Positions 7,601 through 15,946 of a stretch of 64,000 bases of DNA are shown here, piece after piece. The stretch covers positions 1 through 64,000 of the forward strand of contig JACVCH010000008.1 in the NCBI GenBank assembly GCA_016742175.1, written 5' to 3'. A program made the position numbers and the translations under genes. Position 1 is the first letter of the stretch. Each line of letters begins with the position of its first letter. The notes below the pieces were generated by a model. The model did not search any database and was not told the origin of the DNA. It was given only the letters and a program-made list of their open reading frames with translations. The DNA comes from Rhizobiaceae bacterium. Its GTDB lineage: Bacteria; Pseudomonadota; Alphaproteobacteria; Rhizobiales; Rhizobiaceae.

Positions 7601-8530
7601 TCAGGCCACGGTGCCGCGCGCCCATTCGGCGAAGTCGGCGGTGATGATGTCGCGATTGATCTCGTTCAGGGATTCGTGGCGGGTCTCGGCGTAAATCCTT
7701 GATTGCAGATTCGAAAAGCCCATCGCCTGCATCCGCGCGGCCAGCTTTTCGACCGCCTTGCCGCCGTCCGTCGCCGGGTCCCTTTGCCCGCCGACGAGCA
7801 GGACCGGCAGGTCGCGCGGGATGATGGTGAAGTTGCGGTCGTCGGCGCCGCGGAAGACGAAGTCGAACACCGTCCGCCATGTCGCGACCGACACGTCGAA
7901 GCCGCAAAGCGGATCGGCGACATACTTCGCGACTTCCGCCTCGTCGCGCGACAGCCAGTCGAAGCCCGTCTTCGCATTCGGCACCTTGCTGCCCCAGGCC
8001 TGGAAGGTGAGCTTCGGGAGCATGTGCGAGGGCACGTCCGAGCCGAGACGGAAGCGTTCCCAGGCGAGGATCGCCTGCGCCGCGCGACCAAGAGCGCCGG
8101 CGGCGAAATTGGCGTTGAAGATGGCGGCGGCCGCGACGCGCGCGGAATGCCCCATCAGATAGTTCAGAGCGACCAGCCCGCCCATCGAATGGCCGAAGAG
8201 GATAACCGGCAGGCCGGGATGGTTGCGCGCGATGAGGTCGTGCACCGCATCGACGTCGCCCAGCACCTTGCCATGCGCCGGCTCGGTGCCGAAATGGCCG
8301 AGCGGTGCGCCGGGCGCGGTCGTCCGGCCATGGCCGCGATGGTCGTGCGCATAGGCGTGGAAGCCATGGGCCGCCATGGCGTCGGCGAAGCGCGCGTAGC
8401 GGTCGGCGTGTTCGGCCATGCCGTGATTGACCTGGATGACGCCGCGCGCTTCGCCCTCGGCCTCGCGGACATGAACGTTCAGCGTCGCGCCGGTCGGCGA
8501 GGGGTGGGTGATCGTGGTAGTGAAGGCCAT
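7601..8530 (-). CDS. Alpha/beta hydrolase, monoacylglycerol lipase/lysophospholipase type
   Basis: A 309-residue cytoplasmic serine hydrolase (no signal peptide). The family opening 'VIQVNHGMAEHADRYARFAD' and the 'HDHRGHG' segment are those of the YtpA/PldB/monoglyceride lipase group. The catalytic triad is visible: Ser115 in 'GHSMGG', an Asp in 'VGGQRDPATD' and a His in 'ETRHESLNE'. ATG 8530 is chosen over an upstream extension to 8662 because the conserved sequence begins there. It may be the first gene of a unit with the CoA-transferase and ThDP enzyme; the physiological ester is unknown. Confidence 0.85.
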   Translation of the reverse strand: MAFTTTITHPSPTGATLNVHVREAEGEARGVIQVNHGMAEHADRYARFADAMAAHGFHAYAHDHRGHGRTTAPGAPLGHFGTEPAHGKVLGDVDAVHDLIARNHPGLPVILFGHSMGGLVALNYLMGHSARVAAAAIFNANFAAGALGRAAQAILAWERFRLGSDVPSHMLPKLTFQAWGSKVPNAKTGFDWLSRDEAEVAKYVADPLCGFDVSVATWRTVFDFVFRGADDRNFTIIPRDLPVLLVGGQRDPATDGGKAVEKLAARMQAMGFSNLQSRIYAETRHESLNEINRDIITADFAEWARGTVA

Positions 8531-8613
8531 GCGGCGGGCTCCTGCTGGAAAGTGGCAGGCTATAGATGCCGCCTCTTCTTGAGAAGCGTCCGCCCCCGCA
8601 AATGCGCAGACGC

Positions 8614-8626
8614 TGTGCAATGCACA
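8614..8626. promoter_or_regulatory. 13-base palindrome between hydrolase and ABC importer genes
   Basis: TGTGCA-A-TGCACA is a perfect 6+6 palindrome in the divergent region between the hydrolase start (8530) and the binding-protein start (8724). It lies about 98 bases before the importer gene. This is a plausible dimeric regulator site, but a palindrome this short has modest weight alone. Confidence 0.35.
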
Positions 8627-8723
8627 ATTTTGATCAAGTCTTGGGCAAAAGTTGCTTGCCAAGGTTGTGGGCGAGCGCTTTTATGGTGGCTTCAAAGACA
8701 AAGGCGCCAGAGGGGTTCCGACA

Positions 8724-9752
8724 ATGATAACAAGACGTTTGTTCACGCTTTTGGCTGCAACCGCGATCGGCGGTTTCGCCGCTACGATGCCCGCGGCAGC
8801 GCAGGCCACCGACATCAATTTCACGCTCGACTGGAAGTTCGAGGGCCCGGCGGCCGGCTTCTTCCTCGCGCAGGACAACGGGCACTTCGAGGCCGAGGGC
8901 CTGAACGTGACGATCGATTCGGGCAACGGCTCGGTCGAGGCGATTCCGCGCGTGGCAACCGGCACCTACCAGATGGGCTTCGGCGATATCAATTCGCTGA
9001 TCAAGTTCCTCGACGAGGACCCGGCGCAGAAGGTCAAGGCGGTGATGGTCGTCTATGAGCGCCCGCCCTTCGCCATCATCGGCCGCAAGAGCCAGGGCGT
9101 GACGGAAGACCCGAAATCGGTCGAGGGTAAGAAGCTCGGCGCGCCGCCGCCGGACGGCGCGTTCGCCCAGTGGCCGGCCTTCGTCGAGGCCGCCGGTATC
9201 GACGAGAGCAAGGTGACGATCGAGAGCGTCGGCTTCCCCGTCCGCGAGCCGATGCTGGCGCAGGGCCAGGTCGACGGCATCTTCGGCTTCGCCTTCTCCT
9301 CGGTGCTCAACCTCAAAGCGCAGGGCGTCGACGAGGAAGACATCTCGATGATCCTGATGGCCGAGAACGGGCTCGACCTCTACGGCAACTCGATCCTCGT
9401 CAACACGGACTTCGCCGCTGAAAATCCGGATGCCGTGAAGGGCTTCCTGCGCGCGCTCGCCAAGGGCTTCGCCGACGCCGTTGCCGATCCGGCCGCGGGC
9501 GTCGAGGCGGTGATGAAGCGAAACGAAATCCTCACCAAAGAGATCGAGCTCGAACGTCTTGAAATGGCGAACGAGCTCAACATCAACACGGCCTACGTGC
9601 AGGAAAACGGGTTCGGTGGCGTGGACGACGCGAAGCTCGCGCAGTCGATCGAGTATCTGAAGGTCTCGATGGGGCTGAAGGGCAATGTGGACGGCGCAGC
9701 GGTGTTCGATGCTTCGTTCCTGCCTGCCAAGGAAGAGCGGATGCTGCAGTAG
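8724..9752 (+). CDS. ABC importer periplasmic binding protein, NMT1/THI5-like
   Basis: A 342-residue solute-binding protein with a clear Sec signal peptide: 'MITRRLFTLLAATA' then cleavage after Ala-Gln-Ala around residue 28. The start of the mature part ('INFTLDWKFEGPAAGFFLA') is that of the NMT1/THI5 and NitT/TauT binding protein group, which includes proteins for pyrimidine precursors, riboflavin, sulfonates and nitrate. ATG 8724 follows an AGAGGGG site. The ATPase and permease genes follow, each after a large palindromic repeat. The ligand cannot be decided from sequence alone; the 'LDWKFEG' opening favours an organic ligand over nitrate. Confidence 0.85.
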   Translation: MITRRLFTLLAATAIGGFAATMPAAAQATDINFTLDWKFEGPAAGFFLAQDNGHFEAEGLNVTIDSGNGSVEAIPRVATGTYQMGFGDINSLIKFLDEDPAQKVKAVMVVYERPPFAIIGRKSQGVTEDPKSVEGKKLGAPPPDGAFAQWPAFVEAAGIDESKVTIESVGFPVREPMLAQGQVDGIFGFAFSSVLNLKAQGVDEEDISMILMAENGLDLYGNSILVNTDFAAENPDAVKGFLRALAKGFADAVADPAAGVEAVMKRNEILTKEIELERLEMANELNINTAYVQENGFGGVDDAKLAQSIEYLKVSMGLKGNVDGAAVFDASFLPAKEERMLQ

Positions 9753-9769
9753 CAGTCCGGCGTTGCGTC

Positions 9770-9896
9770 CTACGGCGCCCCCCTCTGTCCTGCCGGACAT
9801 CTCCCCCGCAAGGGGGGAGATCATTCTCGTCCTCGCCGTGCGTGATCTCCCCCCTCGCGGGGGAGATGGGCGGCAGCCCAGAGGGGGGCGCCGTAG
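9770..9896. repeat. Palindromic repeat (type A) between importer genes
   Basis: Outer arms 'CTACGGCGCCCCCCTCTG' and its exact complement 'CAGAGGGGGGCGCCGTAG' bound a near-perfect inverted repeat with a short loop around 9834-9842. The arms differ at the 'TCCTGCCGGACAT' versus 'GGCTGCCGCCCAT' segment, so two sub-variants are joined. It fills most of the gap between the binding-protein stop and the ATPase start, and should fold into a strong hairpin in the mRNA. Confidence 0.95.
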
Positions 9897-9928
9897 GGCA
9901 ATGACGTTCATCAATCTGGTTTGATTCC

Positions 9929-10720
9929 ATGACCCAACCACTCGTCACCATCAACGACGTCGACATGCGCTATGGCGGCGCTGATGGCCTGCTCGCCGTC
10001 GAGGGGTTGACGCTCGACATCGCCAAGGGCGAGTTTGCGGCCGTCGTCGGCCCGTCGGGCTGCGGCAAATCCACGCTGATGAAGCTCGTTACCGGGCTCT
10101 ACATCCCGCAGGCGGGGCAGGTCACGGTCGCCGGCGAGCGGGTGACGAAGCCGGTGTCGATCGTCGGGATGGCGTTCCAGAATCCGACCATGCTGCCGTG
10201 GCGCACCACGCTCGACAATATCCTCCTGCCGCTCGAGGTCGTCGACCGGCACCGCAAGCGCCTGCGCAAGCACAAGGTCGAGTACGTCGCCAAGGCGGAG
10301 AAACTTCTGGAGACTGTAGGTCTCAAGGGCTTCGGCGAGAAGTTTCCCTGGCAGCTTTCCGGCGGCATGCAGCAGCGCGCGAACCTTTGCCGCGCGCTGA
10401 TCCACGAGCCGGACCTCTTAATGCTCGACGAGCCGTTCGGCGCGCTGGATTCGTTCACGCGCGAGGAATTGTGGTGCGTCATCCGCGACCTCCACGCCGC
10501 GCAGGGCGTCACCATCGTGCTCGTCACGCACGATCTGCGCGAGGCGGTGTTCCTGGCGGACCGCATCTTCGTCATGAGCGCGCGGCCGGGGCGGATCACC
10601 AAGGAGCGGACGGTTCCGTTCGCACGACCGCGCGAGCTGGAACTGCTCTACCAGGCGGATTTCAACGACGTGGTGCACGAATTGCGCGGCAATATTGCCG
10701 ATGCAAGGAAGGCGGCGTGA
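9929..10720 (+). CDS. ABC importer ATPase, NitT/TauT (SsuB/TauB) family
   Basis: A 263-residue ATPase that energises the importer at the inner membrane. Walker A is 'GPSGCGKST' (residues 41-49), the signature is 'LSGGMQQRANLCRAL', Walker B 'LLMLDEPFGALD', and the switch His lies in 'LVTHDLREAVFLADR'. The Q-loop segment 'MAFQNPTMLPWRTTLDNI' is characteristic of the nitrate/sulfonate/taurine family. It lies between repeats 9770-9896 and 10742-10925, which may uncouple its expression from its partners. Confidence 0.92.
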   Translation: MTQPLVTINDVDMRYGGADGLLAVEGLTLDIAKGEFAAVVGPSGCGKSTLMKLVTGLYIPQAGQVTVAGERVTKPVSIVGMAFQNPTMLPWRTTLDNILLPLEVVDRHRKRLRKHKVEYVAKAEKLLETVGLKGFGEKFPWQLSGGMQQRANLCRALIHEPDLLMLDEPFGALDSFTREELWCVIRDLHAAQGVTIVLVTHDLREAVFLADRIFVMSARPGRITKERTVPFARPRELELLYQADFNDVVHELRGNIADARKAA

Positions 10721-10741
10721 TGATCTTGAGTGCCGCTGTGC

Positions 10742-10925
10742 AAGCACCCCCACTCCGTCCCTTCGGGCCACCTTGCCGGGGCGAGCCGCGGGTCTCGCCC
10801 GTCCTCCGGACCCCCCTGCCCGGGGGAGAGGAAAAGCCTGCCGCAATGCCAGCGCTTTTCCAGCTTGGGTTCCTCTCCCCCGGGCAGGGGGAGAGGTGGC
10901 CCGAAGGGACGGAGTGGGGGTGCTT
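10742..10925. repeat. Palindromic repeat (type B) between ATPase and permease genes
   Basis: The outer 32 bases (10742-10773) and 10894-10925 are perfect inverted copies, starting 'AAGCACCCCCACTCCGTCCC'. Inner arms carry 'CTCTCCCCCGGGCAGG' and its complement. The left side has about 40 extra bases (around 10774-10815) absent from the right arm, so the hairpin is asymmetric. The sequence is unrelated to type A apart from being C/G-rich. Confidence 0.93.
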
Positions 10926-10955
10926 CTACGCGACGCCCGACAAAAGGAGCGCAGC

Positions 10956-11732
10956 ATGACCACCTCCAACATCAACTGGATCAAGCTCGCCCCCTGGCTC
11001 TACACCGCCGGCCTTTTCATCGTGTGGGAACTGGTCGTGCGCGCCTTCGCGATCCCGCAATTCATCCTGCCGGCGCCGACGCGCATATTGGAAGCCATCA
11101 TCCAGTTCTGGCCTGCGATCTGGAAAAACTCGCTGCAGACGCTTTACACGACCACCGTCGGCTTCATTCTCGCCGTGGTGTTCGGGCTAGGACTCGGCAT
11201 CGCCATCGGCTGGTCGCGCTTCATCTATGCGGGGCTTTATCCGCTGATGATCGGCTTCAACGCCATTCCCAAGGTCGCGGTGGTGCCAATCCTCGTCATC
11301 TGGTTCGGCATCGGCACGATCCCGGCGGTGCTGACGGCGTTCCTCATCGCGTTCTTTCCGATCGTGGTGAACGTCGCGACTGGGCTTGCCACGATCGAGC
11401 CGGAGATGGAGGACGTGCTGCGGGCGCTCGGCGCCAAGAAGATGGACATCATGCTGAAGGTCGGCATCCCGCGCTCGATGCCCTATTTCTTCGGCTCGCT
11501 GAAGATCGCGATCACGCTCGCCTTCGTCGGCTCGGTGATCGCGGAGACCGTGGCGGCGAATTCAGGCCTCGGGCACATGATGCTCGCCGCCCAGTCGCAG
11601 TTCAACGTGCCGCTGGTCTGGGCGGGGCTGATCATGCTCGCCGTCGAGGGCATCGCGATGTACGCCGTCATGGCGTGGCTCGAAATGCGGATGACCGGCT
11701 GGGCGCACCGCAGCCAGTTGGCGCAGGCCTGA
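10956..11732 (+). CDS. ABC importer permease, NitT/TauT (SsuC/TauC) family
   Basis: A 258-residue inner-membrane permease with about six transmembrane helices. The cytoplasmic coupling loop 'ALGAKKMDIMLKVGIPRSMP' (an EAA-type loop) and the segment 'NAIPKVAVVPILVIWFGIG' mark the SsuC/TauC family. ATG 10956 follows AAAAGGAG. It completes the importer with the binding protein and ATPase upstream. The next gene is convergent, 4 bases beyond the stop. Confidence 0.92.
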   Translation: MTTSNINWIKLAPWLYTAGLFIVWELVVRAFAIPQFILPAPTRILEAIIQFWPAIWKNSLQTLYTTTVGFILAVVFGLGLGIAIGWSRFIYAGLYPLMIGFNAIPKVAVVPILVIWFGIGTIPAVLTAFLIAFFPIVVNVATGLATIEPEMEDVLRALGAKKMDIMLKVGIPRSMPYFFGSLKIAITLAFVGSVIAETVAANSGLGHMMLAAQSQFNVPLVWAGLIMLAVEGIAMYAVMAWLEMRMTGWAHRSQLAQA

Positions 11733-11736
11733 CGGA

Positions 11737-12951
11737 TCAGGCCTGGCGGCTGGCGTCCCGCCAGGCATAGAGCCAGATGCCGAGCCCCATCAAGGCGAGC
11801 GCGGTTCCGACGAAACCGGCGGACGGGAAGCCGTAGCCCATGGTGATGACGATGCCGGCGAGAAGGGGGCCGAGCGCGTTGGCGGCGTTGAAGGCGCTGT
11901 GGTTGAGCGCGGCGGCGAGCGTCTGCGCGTCCTGCGCGACATCCATCAGGCGCGTCTGCAGCACTGCGCCGAGGCTGCCGAAGAAGCCGATCAGCAGGAT
12001 CACCGCGCTGATCGTCCAGACATTGCCGGCGGCGAAGGGGAACAGCGTCAGCGACGCCGCGCTCGCCAGCATGAACCAGACCGGCGTCGCCATCAAATTG
12101 CGGTCGGCGGCGCGGCCGGCGGCGATCGTGCCGAGCGTCATGCCGACGCCGTAGACGGCGATGACGAGCGGGACGACCCAGGCGTCGACGCGGGTGACTT
12201 CGAGCAGCGTCGAGGCGGTGAAGGAATAGACCGCGAAGAAGCCGCCGAAGCCGACCGCGCCGGTGGCGAGCGTCAGCCACACCTGGCGGTTCCTCAATGC
12301 CGAAAGTTCGCGCATCGGGCTCGCCGCGGCATCGCCGCGGTCAGTGGGCGCGAAGGCGGCGATCATCGCCATCGTGCCAAGTGCCAGGAGGCCGGGGAGC
12401 GCGAAGCCCCAGCGCCAGCCGGCGTGCTGGCCGATGAAGGTTGCGAGCGCGACGCCGAAGATCATCGCGACCGTCAGGCCGAGCATGATGGACGAGACGG
12501 CCTGCGCCCTCTTGGTTCGCGGCACGAGCGAGGCGGCCAGAAGGGCCGCGACGCCGAAATAGGCGCCATGCGGCAGGCCGCTGAGGAACCGGAAACCGAT
12601 CAGCCAGCCATAGGAGGGCGAAATCGCGCTGAGGCAGTTGGCGATGCCGAACACCGCCATCAGCGCGATCAGCAGGAACTTGCGCGGCAGACGCGCCGAC
12701 AGGACCGCGATGATCGGGGCGCCGACGACGACGCCGAGCGCATAGGCGCTGATCGCGTGCGCGGCCATCGGTTCGGAGACGCCGAGCCCGGCGGCGAAAT
12801 AGGGCAGGAGGCTCATCGCCGCGAATTCGGTCGTGCCGATCGCAAAGCCGCCCATGGCGAGCGCGAGGATCGTCAGCGGAACGTTGGTGGCGGCCAGTTC
12901 GCCGGCGGGAATGTCGGCAGGCGCGGCGATGGTCGCGGAAGCGTCGTGCAT
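11737..12951 (-). CDS. MFS transporter, AraJ-like drug/sugar efflux family
   Basis: A 404-residue protein with 12 predicted transmembrane segments. The first segment 'GGFAIGTTEFAAMSLLP' is the diagnostic DHA1/AraJ motif ('GTTEF'), and 'FRFLSGLPHGAYFGVAALLA' contains the MFS motif of helix 5. Members export sugars, drugs or purine nucleosides by proton antiport. ATG 12951 is preceded by an AGGTGGA stretch. It stands alone, facing away from the methyltransferase-like gene at 13076. Substrate unknown. Confidence 0.88.
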   Translation of the reverse strand: MHDASATIAAPADIPAGELAATNVPLTILALAMGGFAIGTTEFAAMSLLPYFAAGLGVSEPMAAHAISAYALGVVVGAPIIAVLSARLPRKFLLIALMAVFGIANCLSAISPSYGWLIGFRFLSGLPHGAYFGVAALLAASLVPRTKRAQAVSSIMLGLTVAMIFGVALATFIGQHAGWRWGFALPGLLALGTMAMIAAFAPTDRGDAAASPMRELSALRNRQVWLTLATGAVGFGGFFAVYSFTASTLLEVTRVDAWVVPLVIAVYGVGMTLGTIAAGRAADRNLMATPVWFMLASAASLTLFPFAAGNVWTISAVILLIGFFGSLGAVLQTRLMDVAQDAQTLAAALNHSAFNAANALGPLLAGIVITMGYGFPSAGFVGTALALMGLGIWLYAWRDASRQA

Positions 12952-13075
12952 GGGAGGGTCCACCTGAAGAAGGAATGCGGCGTGCGGCTCCTCCCGACGC
13001 ACTCAGCAAGGCTAATGACGTGGTCGCGCGGCGACAATGCGGCCTGCTGCAAGCGCACCATGCAGAAATGAGGGG

Positions 13076-13753
13076 TCAGCCAGGCGTTTTCGCCAACCAG
13101 ATGATGTGGCGTGCGCCGCGCTTGGAGCGGCTGGCGCGCACGCGCATTTCCTCGACATCGAAGCCGGACTGGCGCAGCCGTGCGGCGAAGCGCGCATCCG
13201 GCCCCTGCGACCAGACGGCGAGGATGCCGCCCGGCTTCAGCGCCGCGCGTGCGGCGGCGAGGCCGCGATGGGAGTAAAGCGCGTCATTGGCCTCGACCGT
13301 CAGTCCTTCGGGGCCGTTGTCGACGTCGAGCAGGATGGCATCGTAGGCGGCATTCGCCCTGCCGATGATTTTCGCGACGTCGCTCTCGATGATGGTCACG
13401 CGCGGGTCGTCGAGGCTTCCGGCATGGAGTTCAGCCATCGGGCCCCGCGCCCAGCTCACGACGGAGGGAACGAGTTCGACCACATCGATCCGGGCATCCT
13501 TTGGAAACACCGCGAGCGCGGCGCGCAGGGTAAAGCCCATGCCGAGCCCGCCGATCAGGATCGACGGCCTCGCGACGCCTGCAAGACGCTCCTGCGTCAG
13601 CGTCGCCAATGCCTCCTCCGAGCCGGAGAGGCGGCTGTTCATGAGTTCGTTGGCGCCGAGCATGATGGAGAATTCGGTGCCGCGCTGCTTCAAGCGCAAG
13701 CGTTCTTTCCCGCCCGGTGTTTCCGCGGAATCGAGTTCCACCCAAGGGATCAT
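13076..13753 (-). CDS. Spermidine synthase-like SAM-dependent protein
   Basis: A 225-residue protein with a Rossmann methyltransferase fold related to SpeE. The glycine-rich nucleotide motif is 'LIGGLGMGFTLRAAL', the acidic strand end is 'IDVVELVPSVVSWA', and motif 'ILLDVDNGPEGL' follows. It lacks the N-terminal beta domain and the 'GGGDG' polyamine site of true spermidine synthases, so it is more likely a methyltransferase-like relative than an aminopropyl transferase. It lies upstream of, and in the same direction as, the MFS gene, with a gap of about 120 bases. Precise role unknown. Confidence 0.7.
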   Translation of the reverse strand: MIPWVELDSAETPGGKERLRLKQRGTEFSIMLGANELMNSRLSGSEEALATLTQERLAGVARPSILIGGLGMGFTLRAALAVFPKDARIDVVELVPSVVSWARGPMAELHAGSLDDPRVTIIESDVAKIIGRANAAYDAILLDVDNGPEGLTVEANDALYSHRGLAAARAALKPGGILAVWSQGPDARFAARLRQSGFDVEEMRVRASRSKRGARHIIWLAKTPG

Positions 13754-13810
13754 GTCAGGCCTCGCATCTGGTTGCCCGCTCTACGTCCTCGGGGTGCGAT
13801 GGTCCAGAAA

Positions 13811-14461
13811 TTATCGTTGGCGCCAGAGCGTGATCGGCGTGCCGTTGGAGAGCTGGCCGGAATAGTAGTCGGGCCCGTCGCGCTTCAGGACCGCGATGCG
13901 GTTGCCGTTCGTGGCATAGAGCAGGACCTCGGCGTCGAGCCCGGTCATCGTCTCGTCGAGCCGCCAGTCATTGGCGTTGGCGAGACCAGAGTTGCGGCAG
14001 CCGGAGGACTGCGCGGTGCCGCGCTCGGGATTGGCGCCGCTCCAGCTCGATTGCGTCTGGATCGTCAGCGTGCAGCCGCAATTCGGCGCGCCGTCGGTCG
14101 CCTGCCAGGTCCCGCGAATGTCGAATTCGGACGGCAGCGCACGCGCCGCCACCGTGCCCGCCACCGCGCCGCCGACGGGGCCAGCGACCATGGTGCCCGC
14201 ACTCGTGATCGCGCCGCGGCCGACATTCTTGCCGACGTTCCATGCCGTCGCGGTGCCGAAGGCGGACAGGCGCTCGGGTTTTGGCGGGGGACCGGAGGGC
14301 AGGCGCGTCGTGCATTGCATCGGGCCGATGAAGGCCGGCGCGGCAGCCAAGTCGGTGCCCGCGCCCGCGACGTCGCCGGACTGGCAGGCGGATGCCAGCA
14401 CGGCCGAGGCGATCAGCGCGCAAAGGGTGATGGATCGTCGATTCACTTCGTGTCCCCGCAT
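13811..14461 (-). CDS. Lipoprotein with AprI/Inh-like protease-inhibitor domain
   Basis: The N-terminus is a lipoprotein signal: 'ITLCALIASAVLASAC' with the lipidated Cys at residue 26, so the protein is anchored to a membrane on the periplasmic side. A glycine/alanine-rich stretch ('VAGPVGGAVAGTVAA') follows. The last ~110 residues look like the AprI/Inh eight-stranded barrel: 'IRGTWQATDGAPNCGCTL', a conserved Cys pair, and the closing 'YSGQLSNGTPITLWRQ'. Such domains inhibit secreted metalloproteases; related rhizobial outer-membrane lipoproteins carry it with no known protease. A GTG at 14446 is an alternative start. Confidence 0.65.
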   Translation of the reverse strand: MRGHEVNRRSITLCALIASAVLASACQSGDVAGAGTDLAAAPAFIGPMQCTTRLPSGPPPKPERLSAFGTATAWNVGKNVGRGAITSAGTMVAGPVGGAVAGTVAARALPSEFDIRGTWQATDGAPNCGCTLTIQTQSSWSGANPERGTAQSSGCRNSGLANANDWRLDETMTGLDAEVLLYATNGNRIAVLKRDGPDYYSGQLSNGTPITLWRQR

Positions 14462-14501
14462 CCACTTCCCCTGCGCGACGACCGTGGCGAGAGTTTGATC
14501 G

Positions 14502-15761
14502 TCAGCCGAACCGGCGCGCGGCGTCGATCGCGAGCCCGAGGCCGACGGCGCCGAACTGGTCGGCAGCGGTGAAGCGCGCGCCGGGCAGTCGGGTCTCCGC
14601 CGCCGCGCGCACGGCCGGCACCAGCGCGCCGCCGCCGGTCAGGATGACGGTCGAGATGTCGTCCGCGCCGACGCTCGCCTTCGCCAGCGCGTCCTCGATC
14701 GACGCGCCGATGCGCGAGACGAGCTCGGCCGTCGCCTCGTCGAACTCAACGCGGCTCACCGCGATATCAAGGCTGAGGCCGGGTTCGGTGAGCGCGATGC
14801 GTGTCGCGTCTTCCTCGGTCAGCGCGATCTTGGCCTTTTCCACCTCCGCCGCCAGCCGATGGCCGGAGCGGTGCTTGAGGAGATGCGCGTAGCGGTCGAG
14901 CTTTTCCGGCTCCGCCGCCTCGCGCGTCAGCGCCTGCACGTCGCGCGCGTTCTTCGGCGTGTAGAGCGTGTTGATGCGGTGCCAGGTCGCCATGTCGTTG
15001 AAATACCAGACCGGCAACTGGCGCTTGCCGTCCTTCGTGCCGGAGCCGAGCCCGAAATGCGGCATCGCCTTTGCGATGTTGAGGTGCCGGTCGAAATCCG
15101 TGCCGCCGACATGGACGCCGGCCGTGCTCAGGATGTCGCTCGACCGGTCGAGGTCGCGGGCGCGCTCGGGCGACAGGCGCAGCACGGAAAAGTCCGACGT
15201 GCCGCCGCCGATGTCGACCACCAGCGCGAGTTCCTCGCCATCGATCAGCCGCTCGTAATGGAGCGCGGCGGCCACCGGCTCGAATTGGAATTCGATATGC
15301 GAAAAGCCCTCCGCGCGCGCCGCCGCCTCGAGCTGGCCTTGCGCCTCGCCATCCGCCGCGTCGTCCTCGTCGATGAAGCGCACGGGGCGGCCGAGCACGA
15401 CGGCCTCCGGCACGCCGCCTTCCTGTCCTTCGATCCCCTCGCGCAGATGGCGCAAGTAGCGCCCGATCAGGCCCTCGAAAGTCATGCGGTTGCGCCCGAC
15501 CTGCGTCGTCTCCTTCATCAGCGACGTGCCGAGGATCGACTTCAGCGCCCGCATGAACCGGCCTTCCGCACCGTCCATGTATTCAAACACCGCTGCCCGG
15601 CCGAAATAGGTGCCGCCGTCCTCCAGGCTGAAGAACAGCGCGGACGGGATCGTCAGATGATGCCCCTCGAGCGGGATCAGCCGCGGCTCTGCCCCGCGCT
15701 CGCACAGGCCGACGGTCGAGTTGGTGGTGCCGAAATCGATGCCGCAGGCGGTAGTGGACAT
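14502..15761 (-). CDS. Hsp70-family protein, YegD-like
   Basis: A 419-residue Hsp70/actin-fold ATPase. Phosphate-1 motif 'GIDFGTTNSTVGL', phosphate-2 'LVVDIGGGTSDFSVLRL' and adenosine motif 'VILTGGGALVPAV' are all present. It has only the nucleotide-binding domain and no substrate-binding lid domain, as in YegD of E. coli, a poorly characterised chaperone-like protein. There is no dnaJ or grpE alongside. It is divergent from the nuclease/DUF2019 cassette at 15947. Confidence 0.85.
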   Translation of the reverse strand: MSTTACGIDFGTTNSTVGLCERGAEPRLIPLEGHHLTIPSALFFSLEDGGTYFGRAAVFEYMDGAEGRFMRALKSILGTSLMKETTQVGRNRMTFEGLIGRYLRHLREGIEGQEGGVPEAVVLGRPVRFIDEDDAADGEAQGQLEAAARAEGFSHIEFQFEPVAAALHYERLIDGEELALVVDIGGGTSDFSVLRLSPERARDLDRSSDILSTAGVHVGGTDFDRHLNIAKAMPHFGLGSGTKDGKRQLPVWYFNDMATWHRINTLYTPKNARDVQALTREAAEPEKLDRYAHLLKHRSGHRLAAEVEKAKIALTEEDATRIALTEPGLSLDIAVSRVEFDEATAELVSRIGASIEDALAKASVGADDISTVILTGGGALVPAVRAAAETRLPGARFTAADQFGAVGLGLAIDAARRFG

Positions 15762-15946
15762 GGGGTCTCATCATGAAATGCGCCGCCCCGGCGCAAGACG
15801 CGCGATCCGGGCGGGTGAGGGAAGGGCGCTCCCTCTAACCGATCATGGTGCGGATGGAAAGTGCGGGCGGGGGACGGCGACGCCCGAACTTATCCACCCC
15901 TTGGAAAACGGATGCATCCTTGGCGTGTAGCAGCGCGCGAGGAGCC

